The notes below the pieces were generated by a model. That model saw only the letters and a list, made by a program, of their open reading frames with translations. It was not told the DNA's origin and searched no databases. This document shows positions 44,461-55,689 of a stretch of 64,000 nucleotides of DNA, one piece after another. The position numbers and the translations under genes are program-made. Source of the DNA: Nelumbo lutea (Eukaryota > Streptophyta > Magnoliopsida > Proteales > Nelumbonaceae); assembly GCA_022828595.1 (NCBI GenBank), contig JAKGHH010000004.1, positions 77,714,270-77,778,269 of the forward strand, written 5' to 3'. Numbering within the stretch: position 1 is the first letter of the stretch; every line of letters begins with the position of its first letter.

Positions 44461-46749
44461 TTCGATGAGCTAAAAAACTACCTCGCTAGTGTGCCAATCT
44501 TAACCAGGCCCGAGGAGGGCAAGGTCTTAGAACTGTACCTCTCGGCAAGCGATGAGGTGGTCAACTCGGTACTAATAAAAGAAGTAGATCGGGTCCAATG
44601 ACCCATCTATTATGTTAGTAAAATTCTGCAAGGAGCCGAGACGAGATACCCACAGATAGAAGAGTTAGCATACGCACTGATAATTGTAGCTCGGAAACTC
44701 CGACCATATTTCCAGGCTCACATTGTCATCGTCTTGACTGACAAACCTCTAAAGCAAGTCTTACTCAAGCCCAAGGTTTCCGGTCGGGTGACGAAGTGGG
44801 CAATCGAGCTCAGCGAGTATGACCTCCAGTACAAGCCACGAACTGCTATTAAGGCCCAAGACTTAGCAGATTTTATCACCGAGTGCACGTTCAGCCTCAA
44901 AGTCCCTAGGCCGGTTGAGCCCGAGATCCCCAGTTCGGGTGAGCCCGGAGCTCCCAAGCCAATAAAGGTTGAACCCCGTGAAGTAGCACCCAGGGTGGCA
45001 TCTCTCCTGGTTAGGCCAAACGCGAACTGTGATGAGGAGCCATGGATCCTTCACGTAGATGGCTCCTCGAACTAGTAGGGCAGCGGGGCTGGAATAGTGT
45101 TGCGCGGCCCGGGTGGCACGAAATTGGAATACGCACTACACTTTGAGTTTGCGGCATCCAACAATGAGGCGGAGCATGAGGCATTGATAGCCGGGCTGAA
45201 ACTAGCGCAAAAGGTAAGAGCAAAACATGTAGTTATCTGCAGCGGTTCCCAACTTGTGGTCAACCAGGTTACGGGCGAATACGAAGCACGCGAGCTAACT
45301 ATGATCGCCTACCTGGCAAAAGTAAAGGAGGCTCTGCTCAACTTCCAGTCACATTTCATCAGGCAAGTCCCGAGGTCAGAGAACACTGAGGCCGACGCCC
45401 TATCCCAGTTAGCTAGCATGAGTCACAACGCCGTGAGAACCGTGTACATAGAGGACTTACCTCGGCTTAGCATTCTCGGTGGGGCAGAAGAGGTCGCTCC
45501 CGTCCTTGAAGCAAAGCCGAGCTGGATCGACCCACTCGCGAGCTTCTTGCTAGATGGAACCCTCCCTACGGACCGCAATGCAGCCAGGAGGGTGCAGCGC
45601 CAGGCAACCAAATATGTCATAATAGACGAACAGTTGTACCGACGGTCCTACACGCTCCCCTACCTGCGTTGCTTGCAACCTGCCGAGGCCGAGCCCGTAC
45701 TCTGCGACACTCATGAAGGTCTGTGCGGTGGACACTTAGGAGATAGGGCCCTCACCCAAAAGGCACTTCGACAAGGGTACTACTGGCCAACAATGAAGGC
45801 AGAGGTCGTCGAGCTCATCAGAAAATGCGATAAGTGTCAAAAGCATGCCAATATCCACCATTAACCTGCCGCCGACTTCAAGTACCTCACTAGTCCATGG
45901 CCCTTTGTGCAATGGGGCATCGACCTCCTAGGGCCATTCCCGCCAGCAACAGGTGGGAGGAAGTTTCTAGTGGTGGCGGTAGATTACTTCACAAAGTGGG
46001 TAGAAGCTGAACCTCTCACAACAGTTACAGCTCGAAACATACAGAACTTCTTTTGGAAGAACATAGTATGTCGCTTCGGGTTACCTCGGGTACTGATCTC
46101 CGATAATGACAAGCAGTTCAAAGATATCAAGTTTCAAGAATGGTGCCAAGATATGGGGATTTGGCAGAACTTCACATCAGTCGTGCACCCGCAGACAAAC
46201 GATCAAACAGAAGTAATGAACAAAGCTATCCTATACAGACTGAAAGTGCGACTAGACCGAGCTAAAGGGTCGTGGGCGGACGAGCTACCAAGTGTTCTAT
46301 GGGCTCGCCGAACTACGGAAAAAACTGCCACAGGAGAGACCCCCTTTAACCTCACCTACGGCACCAAAGCGGTAATCCTGGCAGAGATCAAAATACCTAC
46401 ACTGCGACTAGAAGCATACGATGATCAATCAAACGGAGATGAGTTGCGTACCAACATCGAGCTACTGGACGAGGTAAGGGACCTCGCATACATCCGGACC
46501 GCAGCTTACCAACAAAGAGTAGATCGGTACTACAACACTAGAGTAAGAAAGCGGAACTTCCGCATCGGCAACCTGGTCCTCCGTAAGATCATGGCACCCG
46601 AGCCCGGCATGGGCAAACTTGGACCGAATTGGGAAGGGCCCTACCGAGTAAAGAGAGCGCTCAAGGGGGCATACGAGCTCGAAACCTTAGAGGGCAAACA
46701 AGTACCCCGAGCTTGGAACGTCGTTAACTTGAGACGATACTACCTATAG
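44461..46749 (+). pseudogene. Tat-like pol remnant: RNase H, second RNase H, integrase
   Basis: The frame opens inside RT/RNase H (FDELKNYLASVPILTRP; LYLSASDEVVNSVL), with a stop at 44599 (VQ*PIYYVS). DLADFITECT at 44865-44890 closes the first RNase H. The second RNase H runs from WILHVDGSSN, a stop at 45075, to TEADALSQLAS. Its acids D, E and final D are seen, but the third acid is Gly in CSGSQLVVNQ where DSQL is expected. Integrase follows with the HHCC zinc finger (H-GLCGGH, CDKCQ), a stop at 45862, then the DDE core (WGIDLLGPFP, ISDND, QTEVMNK) and the C-terminal LGPNWEGPY block, ending at 46749. Three in-frame stops show that it is inactive but not very old. Confidence 0.9.
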
Positions 46750-47020
46750 ATCACCAAGCGAAGTGGACTAAGTCGCTACCAGAGCCTAAGGGCTAGGATG
46801 CCGAGCTAACAAGGACCTCGGCATGGGCAAGCAAAGGCAAAAAATGCCAACTAAAAGCTCAGGCAAAGTGCCAACAACGAACTAATAGGGGCATCAGCAT
46901 ATGGTCAGTTCGGCAATACGGCCAGTTCGGAAGAAAGAGTGACCAACACTTAACCAAAAGAAAATCATTCCATTGCAAAATACTTTGTGAGCATTTCCAA
47001 AAAAAACAACAGAAGCGAGC

Positions 47021-48957
47021 TCACAGGCCCGGAGGTACTTCTTCACCATCAGAAGGCACTTCAACGACACCCGAAAGTCCTGCCTCGTCCTCAGAATCAG
47101 GCTCATCGTCAACAGCGTTGGCCATCTCCTGAGTAATGCACGAAGTGGTTATGGCGCTAATGTTGAGCTCGAGGTACATATTCCGGATCATCCACTGGCT
47201 TAGTTTAAAGACCCTTCTGTACGAGCCCACCATTAGGTCGTCAAAGCGCGACGAGGCGATATATTCATCGACGGCTTTCTTCTTGGCATCCTCGATGCCC
47301 TAAGAAAAGATCTCTGTCCTCTCCCTAATATCCTCTTGAAGGTAGTCAACCTGATGCTGCAAGTTCAGCCTCAAGTCCACCATATGCTTCACCACAACTC
47401 CCATGGCCTCGGTATCTCTTTGAGACCTCGCCAACCTGGCTTGTGCAGCGCGAGAAGCCGCCTCAGCAGCTCGAGAAGCCACTTCGGCAGTGCGGGAAGG
47501 CTCTTCGGTAGTTCACGCTTGCCTCGAGCTCCTTTCCACTTGGGCCGCCAAGGCATGGATAGAAGAATTCACCTACCAAGAGTAAAAATAACAAATGATC
47601 AAAAGAACGATAACAAGAAAGATAAAAACAAAGAGCCCGATAGGAAATCGCGGACTTACCACCATGGCATGAGTGGTAGCACGACAAGCTACCTGGTTCA
47701 AAGGGAGCTTGGTCCATGCCGCGACCTCCTCAGGATAAATGGCCTCCCTACTCTTCTGAAGAGCGTGGTTCGGCGACAACACGCTCCCGAACTCGCCTTG
47801 GGCTCCCGAGCCTGAAGGCCCAGCTCACGTATAAGCAAACTCAAAGTAAGCAAGAGCCCCCGTGTAAGTAGCCTCAGCATAAGGGGCCCCTGCCGCTTCT
47901 TGCACTGGAGGGGCCATCTCGGGCTCCCTGGACGGATCCACTGACGGGTAGTCCAGTACCTCGGGCTCCGCATCTCGGGGCAGCTCGGCACGAGTTTGTT
48001 TGGCGACTCGCTTCCTCCTCTTCATGGCATGAAACAGGTTCCCACCACGAGTCTTCTCTAAGTCCATCACACCTGCAAAAAGAGCTCGGCATCAGGAAAA
48101 TGAAAGAACAGAAGAAAACAAAAGGCAAGCCTCTGAGTAAGGAACATACCCGAACTCAGACCAGCCTCGATGAGCTTGGCCTCCGTCAAATAATGGTGAC
48201 ATTTTAGCCCAAGTCGTGCCCATTCCCGGAGGCCCTTCGCCGTCTCCCTATCAAGCGTAACACCGGCATCAAGGGCAGCCATCCTCCACCCGGTTTGGAA
48301 CGGCCACCCCAATGCACTTCGCACCCCGAAGTAGTCCCGTTTCCACGTCAGGACTTTGTTGGGAAGATCGTGTAAAAGCATAAACCCCAGGCGAGGAGAT
48401 AGGTGATACGCTCGCCTACACCCGGGAAGGAGACCCGCTTGCTTCTTAAGCATTAGAATGGAAGAAAAGATCTCCAGGTCTAAAGGCAAGACTTGTTCGA
48501 AAAATAGGGAGATTGTCCCCACCAAGTTACGAATAGAATTTGGGTGAAGCTGGCCGACAGTAATGCCGAAGTGGTTCATAACCTCGACAATGAGGGGGTG
48601 GAAGGGCAGGCGCAACCCAACAACGAGCTGCTCCTGGAATATCACGATCTCATCAGGACCGTGTTCCCAAGGGAAACTGCTCGAGGGTATAAAATAGGTG
48701 TACTCCCTAGGCAAGTTGAACTGGGTAATAACAGACTGAAGCCCCTCAAGCGTCATGGTCGAGAGCCCAAACTTGTCTAATGTCCGACCTTGACGGGAGG
48801 AGGATGCCAAACTACCAGAGGCAACTCGCCCTACGGGTTCAAGATCCTCCTCGAGCTCTACCTCGGGTTCACTAAGGCCATCGGGGGATGCAGCTCGATT
48901 CGTAGAACCTGCATCTGAACCCCTCGAAGAATCGTCTGAGCTATCCGAGCTAGACAT
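47021..48957 (-). pseudogene. antisense spliced gene of the Tat-like element (Transposase_28-type protein)
   Basis: Start ATG is at 48957. Exon 1 (48150-48957) encodes an acidic/Ser-rich N-terminus, then FNLPREYTYFIPSS, GLRLPFHPLIVEVMNHFGI and QLHPNSIRNLVG, the 'putative gypsy type transposon' domain (PF04195 type). An intron (48073-48149, GTATGT...TTTGCAG) joins in frame to exon 2 (to about 47836, VMDLEKTRGGNLFHAMKRRK). Exon 3 (about 47800-47660) includes SREAIYPEEVAAWTKLPLNQ and ends GTG/GTAAGT. Exon 4 (47021-47572, acceptor TGGTAG) is a coiled-coil Ala/Arg-rich segment with KKAVDEYIAS and an acidic end. A frame break between exons 2 and 3 and stops in exon 4 (TGA near 47514, TAG near 47300) mark decay. 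Function of such antisense genes in Tat elements is unknown. Confidence 0.75.
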
Positions 48958-49073
48958 TAGGAGTAAAAGGATACCAGGAAGAAAGAAGACTCACCCGGAG
49001 CTAAAAGACTTGGACACGAGCTCAATAAGCAAAACGCGGGAGAATGGCAATGAAAAGCAACCGGGGTCCCCCA

Positions 49074-49082
49074 CTATTTATA
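49074..49082 (-). promoter_or_regulatory. TATA box of the antisense gene
   Basis: TATAAATAG on the minus strand, 117 bp upstream of the antisense ATG at 48957. The spacing suits a transcription start about 30 bp downstream and a leader of about 85-90 nt. Confidence 0.6.
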
Positions 49083-49453
49083 CCCACAGTGACCGAAAAT
49101 AAACGGCTCTGATCAAGGCAAATCCAATGGCCCATAGTCGCGTTGACTGCACGTCTCCTGAGACCGAGACGTGACTAGCCGCACATAATTTGAAACTGAA
49201 AAAGTGTCGGCACACGTCTCCCCGTGTAAAAGACAACAGCGCCGCGTTTTTTAAATTTCGAAATAAACGTGTGTTGTCACGTCTGTCATCATTTATAGAC
49301 GGATTGGCGTGTTTCCCAACTTTTTTGGCGCTCAAGGAACCCAGAAGAACCCTGACGAATGCGCACTTCGCGCTATCAGTCAAACCAGTCCGAAGTATGG
49401 GTCAAATCCACCCGCCACCTCGCGAACTCCCCGCGCCAGGGCAAGTCCCTTTG

Positions 49454-49473
49454 CGCGAGGAGTGGGGGGCAAT
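49454..49473 (+). promoter_or_regulatory. polypurine tract of the Tat-like element
   Basis: GCGAGGAGTGGGGGGCAAT lies directly before the 3' LTR start TGATGAAGG at 49474. Its position and composition fit the plus-strand primer. Confidence 0.75.
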
Positions 49474-50287
49474 TGATGAAGGAAGATTTGGCCCAACCTT
49501 GTAACCACTCAACAGCGGAAAGGCAGCAGCTTGGGACAACAGTATGCCCAAGGCGCGAGCTCCAAAGAGAGGAACCTATGGTCCGAACTCCCCACAAGGA
49601 GCCCGAGCTCTCCCTTGGACCCCGAGCCTTACAAACACAAAAGGCAACGACCCGAATTGGCCCACCTCATGGCAGTTTGGGCCACACATCTATCCAAACT
49701 CAAGACTTCACCTCGCACACCACTCCAGCACTTCTCCTCCGAGACGCCGAACTGAACAACCGCACCGTACCTAACACCGAAGGAGTCCATATCTAGAAGT
49801 GGCGCACTTGACTGACTTGGGACTTGACCGCTTGATAGCCGCATTTCAACGGCCACCTGCCACCGCCATCTCCAGTTACAGAGACGGCTCCGACAAAGTG
49901 AGCAGTGGCGGTTCTACCTTAGTAGAGGTGAGGACACCCGAACTGGCAGAAGCACAGAGGTAATCATACCCGAACTGGCAGAAGCACAGAGGTAATCATA
50001 CCTGAACTAGCAGAAGCGCAGAGGTAATCATACCCGACCTGATAGAAGCTTAGGAGTGAGTGCGCGAAGTGGTTATAAAAGACTCTCTACCCCCCAAGAA
50101 CGAGGTATGTGAACTTTGCACCATCTGGTTTATCGTGTCGCCTTTGAGGATACTAACTTGAGCTTTGGAGCATTCTCACCGGGTCCCTCCCCGGAAATAC
50201 TCGCTTTCTTCTCCGTTTCAGGCACCTTTTGCTCCAGCCAGAGGCAATATCGTTGATAGCTATGACCGACTGGATTGTGCACCATCA
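49474..50287 (+). repeat. 3' LTR of the Tat-like element
   Basis: 814 bp, TGATGAAGG...ACCATCA. It has a TATA box TATAAAA at 50074-50080 and, further on, ACTAACTTGAGCTTTGGAG, equivalent to the block in the solo LTR at 8577-9485. A 34 bp phrase (ACCCGAACTGGCAGAAGCAC type) is tandemly repeated three times near 49935-50045. Confidence 0.88.
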
Positions 50288-50323
50288 CTTACCATTGCAC
50301 AACAATGAATGATCTTCACTTTG

Positions 50324-50609
50324 AGAGTGTTTGATTCCGCTTACGTTTATTAAGTAAACGTTTTGTACTTGTATGATTGCAAAACCGAGAAAAATAATTA
50401 ATGAGGGCATTTATGGCATATTGGCACCATTAGGCACCACATCATCAAAGTGCCAATAAATGCCTATCTGTTTCAGTAAGCTCCAAAATGAAGCTCCTAA
50501 AACCGGAGAATCACACATAAATCGATGTTTACAAATATAAATGCGCATAATGAAGCTTCTACCGATGAAACGGCTATGTGACAACGTTTACTCAATAAAC
50601 CAAACACAT
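50324..50609. mobile_element. MITE with AGAGTGTTTG ends
   Basis: 286 bp with imperfect inverted ends (AGAGTGTTTGATTCCG and complement of TATGTGTTTGGTTTATTG, both followed inward by GTAAACG). It is flanked by ACTTTG on both sides (50318-50323, 50610-50615 sharing the border A). It lies just outside the gypsy 3' LTR. Superfamily uncertain. Confidence 0.6.
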
Positions 50610-50615
50610 ACTTTG

Positions 50616-53400
50616 TCGAGCTCTACATTTTCAGGATGACACACAAGACTAAGTTGTAAATCAGAGGAATGGGCTTATAGATATCGCTGAAGAACATATT
50701 GGAGTGACTTTCAGGGTTTTCAGGAGATCGTCACAGCTAGTTGATCTTGTTCGGGCACTGCTGGCAGTAGCCAATCTTGTACTGCGGGGTGTAACTCCAT
50801 GTCTTATCGTAGAAACAGTCCATTAATGGAAGGGGAAGGAGAGAGAAATAGAGAAAAGGGGAGTGAAAGGTAAAATTGGGTTTTAAAAAAAATCCAACAT
50901 CAGTGTGTACAGAATTTGACGGAATATTAATGATAATAAAGGCAGAGCTAATCAATTGCGAAGACTAAAGGTTTAGAGGTAGTTTAAAAATAATAAACAG
51001 TTAAATGAAGATTTTTTTTTAAATTAACTAACGGAATATTAACGAAGAGGGACTTTGTCTAACGGCAGAAATATAAAGGGTCTTTGTTAAAAAAATAAGA
51101 AAACGTGGAGGGGTCTGTATCATTTACCCAATTATTAATGTAAGGGAAAGCTGAAAAGGGAGTCATTGTCGGAGCAGCGTTGCTTTGTACGGAGGCAATG
51201 CCTACGAAGAATGAACCTCGAACCCCCGAAGTCAAAAAGAAAATGGCTTTATTGGAATTGTTGAGATTTCCGATTTGATTGCCGCGAAAGCGCTCTTCTA
51301 GTCTATTATCTTCTACACTGCTTGAATTTGGGCTCCACGCGGCCCAATCCATTAGTAGACGTTTCTTCGATCATTCATATAAATCTCATCGTTCTGCCTG
51401 CTGTTGGCCCAATGGGTATCTAGTCTAAATCCTTCTTCTCCTGAAACGTGGCCATGATACTTGATTTAAAAAATAAAAAAAATTGGAAAATTGGAAAAGA
51501 GAAGACCTTAAGGTTATGTTTGATTTGAAGAAAAAGAAAGGTAAGGAAATTTATTCAAAATTTGTAATGATTTTCCTACCTTTCTTTTCCTTTCCCTATT
51601 TTTTCCTTTAAACCAAACACAGCTTAGTTTAAAACCAGAAGCTACACAAAAAGAGAGCCTAAAAGTCCATCTAACGCGCATGGGCCTGGCCCAGTTGATT
51701 TAGCACGGAAATTTCATGTAATGTGTCTCCACCAGTCGGCCTCTCTTGTAATATGTACCTGTCCGAAAGAAAGAAATCCAAAATAAAATTTAAATTTTGC
51801 TTCAAATCCCCCCAGAAAGTATAATTTTTGACAGAGGAACGTGTCCGCACGTTACGTCCCCCCTTTTGAAATCTCCTTGGTGTAAATTTAAAAGCTTTTT
51901 ATATTATTTATCAAAAAAAAGTTTTTTACATAAAAAATAATAAAGGGTTTTATAGTTCAGTCAATCCTTAGGATGGAACTAAGATTTCTAGGGGTGCCTG
52001 AATTTTTACGATGCAGTTTATAGGGGGGAGGGGGAGGCGCTACTAGTATACCCTAACATCTAAGGTTTATGACAATTATAATAATCTCTCTTAAGGTTTC
52101 ATTTCAACAAAAACCTCCCTTTTCGTTAAAAAACAAAAAAGAAAAAAAAACCTACAGTTACCTCCTTTTCATATAGGGGTGCAAATGGATTAGACCATAA
52201 TCCGATCCGATCCTATTTGGTTGAATTTGGTCACTCCTGTTCAAATCTTCGAATCAAATTTAGGTAAACCCTATCTGATTCGATATATATTATATATTAT
52301 TTATACGAATATACTATATATGTTATTTATTTATTTATAAAAATATTATTTATATTATATTTTTATGAATTAGTTATATTATTTATTTTTTATAAAAAAC
52401 ATGTATATGTACAATGGAAATAATTAAAAAACACTAATATTTTTTTTTTGTTTTTCTTTGTATATTTTTTAATAATTTATTAATTTTTAAAGAAAACAAA
52501 TCGAATTGGATCATATCTTAAGACCCGGCTTCTCGTCATATTCGAATTCAAATCCTTGCCTATCAAATCCGGTCAGATCTGTCATGAATAGTGCCAAATT
52601 GGATTCTGATATACCCTGATTCAAATATGATATAATCCATTTACATTCCTATTTTAGTCTTTATCCCACTAATGAAAATTTCAAAGCTATAAAATGAACC
52701 TTACAACATATTAGGGAGTCTTTTAATATAATTCAAAATGTCAAACTTGTCCTTGTATATTTCACTAGAGTAAAATTACTTTTTTTTTTCAAATTGACTC
52801 TAGGAATATTTTATTAAAAGTTAAAAGTTTTTTTAAGGGTGTTTTAATAAATGTTCATCTTAATTGATAGATAGGGTAAAATGGATACTTTTGAAAAACT
52901 AATGCATTAGGCCAAATAAAAAAGGGAGATAGCAGGTTTTTCAATACTATAAAAACCTCTCCTATAGTATTTAAAAAAACTTGGAGTTATCTCCCTTATC
53001 GTTATTGTTTTGAAGGAAAACGTTGATCAAATGCATTAATTTTTCAAAATATCATTCTATCCTTATATCTATCAATTCATATGGAAAATTATTAAAATAT
53101 CCCTAAAATAGTTTTTCTCTTTTAATTAAAAAATTATTCAAGTTAAATTGAAAAGAATAAAATAATTTTATTCTATAAAAACGTTATGTCTAGTGAAGTC
53201 TAAAAGGGAAAATATGGCATTCATTTTGAATTACAGTTTTTTTGAAATTAAAAGGGAGGGTTTTGTTAAAGGTAATTCTGAGGAGAGTTTTTTATGATTG
53301 TCAGAAAATGGAAGGGAGTTTTGAGAAATAATACAAATATGTGGGCCATCCTGCCATGTGACAGTGTGATTTTGCTAAGATCGTAGATCAGCATGCGACA
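50616..53400. other. intergenic, mostly AT-rich, small MITEs
   Basis: No gene supported. 51511-51623 is a roughly 113 bp foldback (GGTTATGTTTGATTTG, complement GCTGTGTTTGGTTTAAAGG) near TTA borders. 52174-52651 begins TAGGGGTGCAAATGGATT and ends in the complement of TAGGAATGTAAATGGATT, a hAT-like MITE with only a half-conserved 8 bp duplication (TTTTCATA / TTTTAGTC). 52660-53350 is low-complexity AT-rich DNA. Confidence 0.55.
50743..50823 (-). other. short peptide-like stretch of coding composition
   Basis: The minus strand reads MDCFYDKTWSYTPQYK followed by IGYCQQCPNKIN and TAG. The balanced base composition and three cysteines stand out from the AT-rich surroundings. No start context, splice site or homologous family is recognised, so it may be a gene relic or chance. 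Confidence 0.2.
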
Positions 53401-53444
53401 CGCTTTTCTGACAAGCATGAGAGCCATTTATCTGTCCCCGACGT

Positions 53445-53452
53445 TGACGTCA
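53445..53452. promoter_or_regulatory. palindromic TGACGTCA bZIP site
   Basis: Perfect TGACGTCA about 200 bp upstream of the membrane protein start. It is a binding core for plant TGA/bZIP factors; the preceding T also makes a TTGAC W-box core. Confidence 0.5.
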
Positions 53453-53530
53453 GAGTCAGAGATCAATCTACACTACGCATTGACCAAAATACCCTTACTT
53501 CAGAGACGTTTTTCTGAATTCTGAATGCTT

Positions 53531-53537
53531 TATAAAG
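53531..53537 (+). promoter_or_regulatory. TATA box of the membrane protein gene
   Basis: TATAAAG, 118 bp upstream of ATG 53649, followed by a purine-rich GAAGAAGAAG leader at 53575-53640. Confidence 0.7.
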
Positions 53538-53648
53538 AGACTGAAGACTGATTGGTTCTTAATTCTCATTACCAGAAGAGAAGAAGAAGAAGAAGAACAG
53601 AAAGGGAAGCTAATTAGCTAAAAGCGCAAGAGAAAGAAAGCAAAAGAA

Positions 53649-54011
53649 ATGATAGAAGAAAGGCGAGGTCCTCCTCACGGGGTGTTATTTGCGGTGGTGG
53701 TGAGCCTGGTAGTGGTGGTGCCGGCGCTAATGGGCGACCAGGGGGAAGCACTGACCGGAGCAATCTCGGAGATGTTTACCCCGGTGGGGCTGCTATTTGT
53801 CCCCATCATACTCCTGCTCCTCATCCAGTTCCTGTCGTCGGATCGAGGCACGGTGCTGTCCAATGTCTTCTCCACCGCTACAGGCCAGCCAGATTCCATC
53901 CACCGCCTCAGTGGGTCCCCGGTCGGCGTTGCTCTCTTCCTCCTCCTCCTCCTCTTCCTCCTGTACAACCGCATCTCCTTGTTCGGATCCGGCGACGACG
54001 ACTCCGAGTGA
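53649..54011 (+). CDS. conserved plant small transmembrane protein, single exon
   Basis: A 120-residue protein without introns. Three hydrophobic segments are visible: about residues 11-29 (signal-anchor like), 45-62 (VGLLFVPIILLLLIQFL) and 92-106 (VGVALFLLLLLFLLY). They are separated by a conserved hydrophilic loop (SSDRG, then DSIHRLSGSPVG). The tail is acidic (GDDDSE). I recognise it as a plant-specific uncharacterised membrane protein family with the SGSPVG block, but know no function. The start is the first ATG after a clear TATA box and GA-rich leader. Codons are GC-rich, unlike the flanks, which supports real coding. The next gene is tRNA-Ser 415 bp downstream. Confidence 0.85.
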   Translation: MIEERRGPPHGVLFAVVVSLVVVVPALMGDQGEALTGAISEMFTPVGLLFVPIILLLLIQFLSSDRGTVLSNVFSTATGQPDSIHRLSGSPVGVALFLLLLLFLLYNRISLFGSGDDDSE

Positions 54012-54426
54012 GATGAATGAATAGCGTAGTCATCGTTACTTGTCTCTTTCTCTCTTTATGCTTGTCTACTCTGTGTATACATTCAGCTACTGTACTTTTT
54101 TTGGTTAATACGCAAATTACGAAATTCCCAGGTGAGGGAGCACACTTGTGTAAAGCGAATCGGAGGTTTTTTCACCTATCTTTCTCGTTTAGTTCGAACG
54201 TTAGAACAGAAATAGTTTTTGCTTCCTGAACATATAAATTGTAAGAAATTTTTATTGGTAAGCAAATTGGGGGCGCTGGAAAATAATTCTTGAAAGCTTG
54301 CTACCGAGTGAATCCTCTGCCCGGCGGAAACTGAAATGGTCGGAAAGAATGCCGGAAAAAGCGATACTGGTTTTTTTTGTATTGTTTTTCAGTCTTGTTG
54401 GATAGATACTAGCTTCGAAATCGATT

Positions 54427-54508
54427 GTCGCTTTGGCCGAGTGGTTAAGGGTTGTGCCTGCTAAGTACATGGGGTTTCCCCGCGAGAGTTCGAGTCTCTC
54501 AGGTGACG
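54427..54508 (+). tRNA. tRNA-Ser (GCU anticodon)
   Basis: 82 nt, intronless. Acceptor stem GTCGCTT/AGGTGAC with G-T and T-G wobbles and discriminator G. A box TGGCCGAGTGG (54434-54444), anticodon GCT at 54460-54462 in the loop CTGCTAA, a long class II variable arm (CATGGGGTTTCCCCGC) and B box AGTTCGAGTCT (54488-54498). A T6 Pol III terminator starts about 6 nt downstream. It decodes AGC/AGU serine codons. It looks intact, although the 3' acceptor strand has one unusual T where C is common. Confidence 0.95.
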
Positions 54509-54519
54509 TTTGATATTTT

Positions 54520-55267
54520 TTGCTTCTCTTCGCCGGTTGGAAATGAAACCATTGACTACCCCTCTCGGTCTTTTGTCCTTTTGTGACTTTTTTTTATAAG
54601 ATTTTATAAAACCTCCCTAATCTTTTTGTCATTTTGTTAATTATTTTTTAGTTAAAGGATTTAGGTGATGTTTGGAACCACGTCACTACTAATGGAACGG
54701 GCATTGATTAGCTTACCGATTTTGGTGATTTTTAAGAAATCAGTCAAAAATTAATTGTTTTTAGGGATGTTTTATAGTGATTTTCTGATTCTTAGCTGAT
54801 TCTATTTTTTAGCATGTAACGTGGCATTGAATAATAACTTTAATATAAAAATAATCAGTCATGTAAACATCACATTAGTATAAAATTATTTTCAAAAACC
54901 TACTTTTGTTACAATTTCATTAGACAAAGACATCCCTCTTCAGCTCTTCAGGGAGAAGATATACACAAGAAAGAGAGAGAATTTGATTAACCCAATGTTT
55001 AGCCTTTCTTCACTCTCTAACTAACAGGGGGCGTGGTTTTGAAAAGTGAAAAGTGAGAAGTGAGAAGAGGTTTCATATATTTAGTAGAAACACCAAGAAA
55101 GGCAAGTCTAACCCTTTTTCCACGTAACATTGAGATTTGAGAATGATGTTCTTTTTATCTTTCTTGACGTTAGCAGGTGGCAATAAGTTGTAAGCACATG
55201 GGACCATACCACATATTTCATTTTTAAAATCTCAATGCAAAAAGGCCTAAAACAATGCAACCTTAGT
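54520..55267. other. intergenic, no gene seen
   Basis: AT-rich. Starting near 54660 there is a TTTAGGTGATGTTTGGAACCACG stretch like a MITE end without a clear partner. Confidence 0.4.
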
Positions 55268-55270
55268 TTA

Positions 55271-55689
55271 GGGCAGTGTTTGGTTTGAACAAGAAGGTAG
55301 AGAAAGGTAAGAAAAGGCGGGGAAACCCATAGAAGGTTTGTACATGTTTTTCTTCATTTTATTTTATTTTATTTTATTTTTCTCAATGTTATAAAAACTG
55401 GACCGGATGGAATCATTTTGGCTATCAGTTTCCGGATCAAACGGTCTGATAGTCTGATTTAAAGGGATGGTTCATTCTGATTTAAAAAATAATTAAAATA
55501 AAAAAAAATGTTAAAAACTGTTGTCCGGGTCAAAAGGTCACTTGCCGAATCAATGGTTTTTGGCCCAACAACAGTTTTTGGATGAAACAGAACCGATTGC
55601 CTGATTGGTTTTCAAATCAACCAATCCAACTGTCAGATCCGGTCTAATTTTTAAAACCATACTTTTTTTCTTTCAAACCAAACATAACC
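55271..55689. mobile_element. MITE interrupted by a second MITE
   Basis: Outer ends GGGCAGTGTTTGGTTTGAA (left, preceded by TTA 55268-55270) and complement of GGTTATGTTTGGTTTGAAAG (right, followed by TAA). They are interrupted at about 55386-55662 by a second element with ends TTATAAAAACTGGACCGG and complement of TTTTAAAAATTAGACCGG. The inner element resembles 40852-41135. An ATTTT pentamer run (55360-55380) precedes the inner element. Confidence 0.6.

Larger units (their letters stand above)
44458..50287 (+). mobile_element. Ty3/gypsy Tat-like retrotransposon, 5' truncated
   Basis: A GC-rich insertion of 5.8 kb starting abruptly next to the ATT microsatellite. It holds the RT-linked RNase H, a second RNase H, integrase, a long 3' region with an antisense gene, a polypurine tract and the 3' LTR. 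5' LTR, gag, protease and most of RT are missing. A second RNase H upstream of integrase and a coding 3' region with an antisense gene are hallmarks of the Tat lineage. The 3' flanking pentamer is CTTAC (50288-50292); the left break shows no duplication. Confidence 0.9.

Noticed and set aside
49078..49856. Cluster of overlapping frames up to 145 codons near the gypsy 3' LTR
   Set aside because: They span the antisense gene leader, the polypurine tract and the LTR in several frames with no domain. Composition explains them.
51059..51352. 97-codon minus-strand frame (starts MDWAAWSPNSSSVEDN)
   Set aside because: No recognisable domain, no splice or promoter context, and the C-terminal half is low quality. 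Not enough support for a gene.
53675..53974. 99-codon antisense frame rich in Arg and Ser
   Set aside because: Shadow of the real membrane protein gene on the plus strand, caused by its leucine codons.
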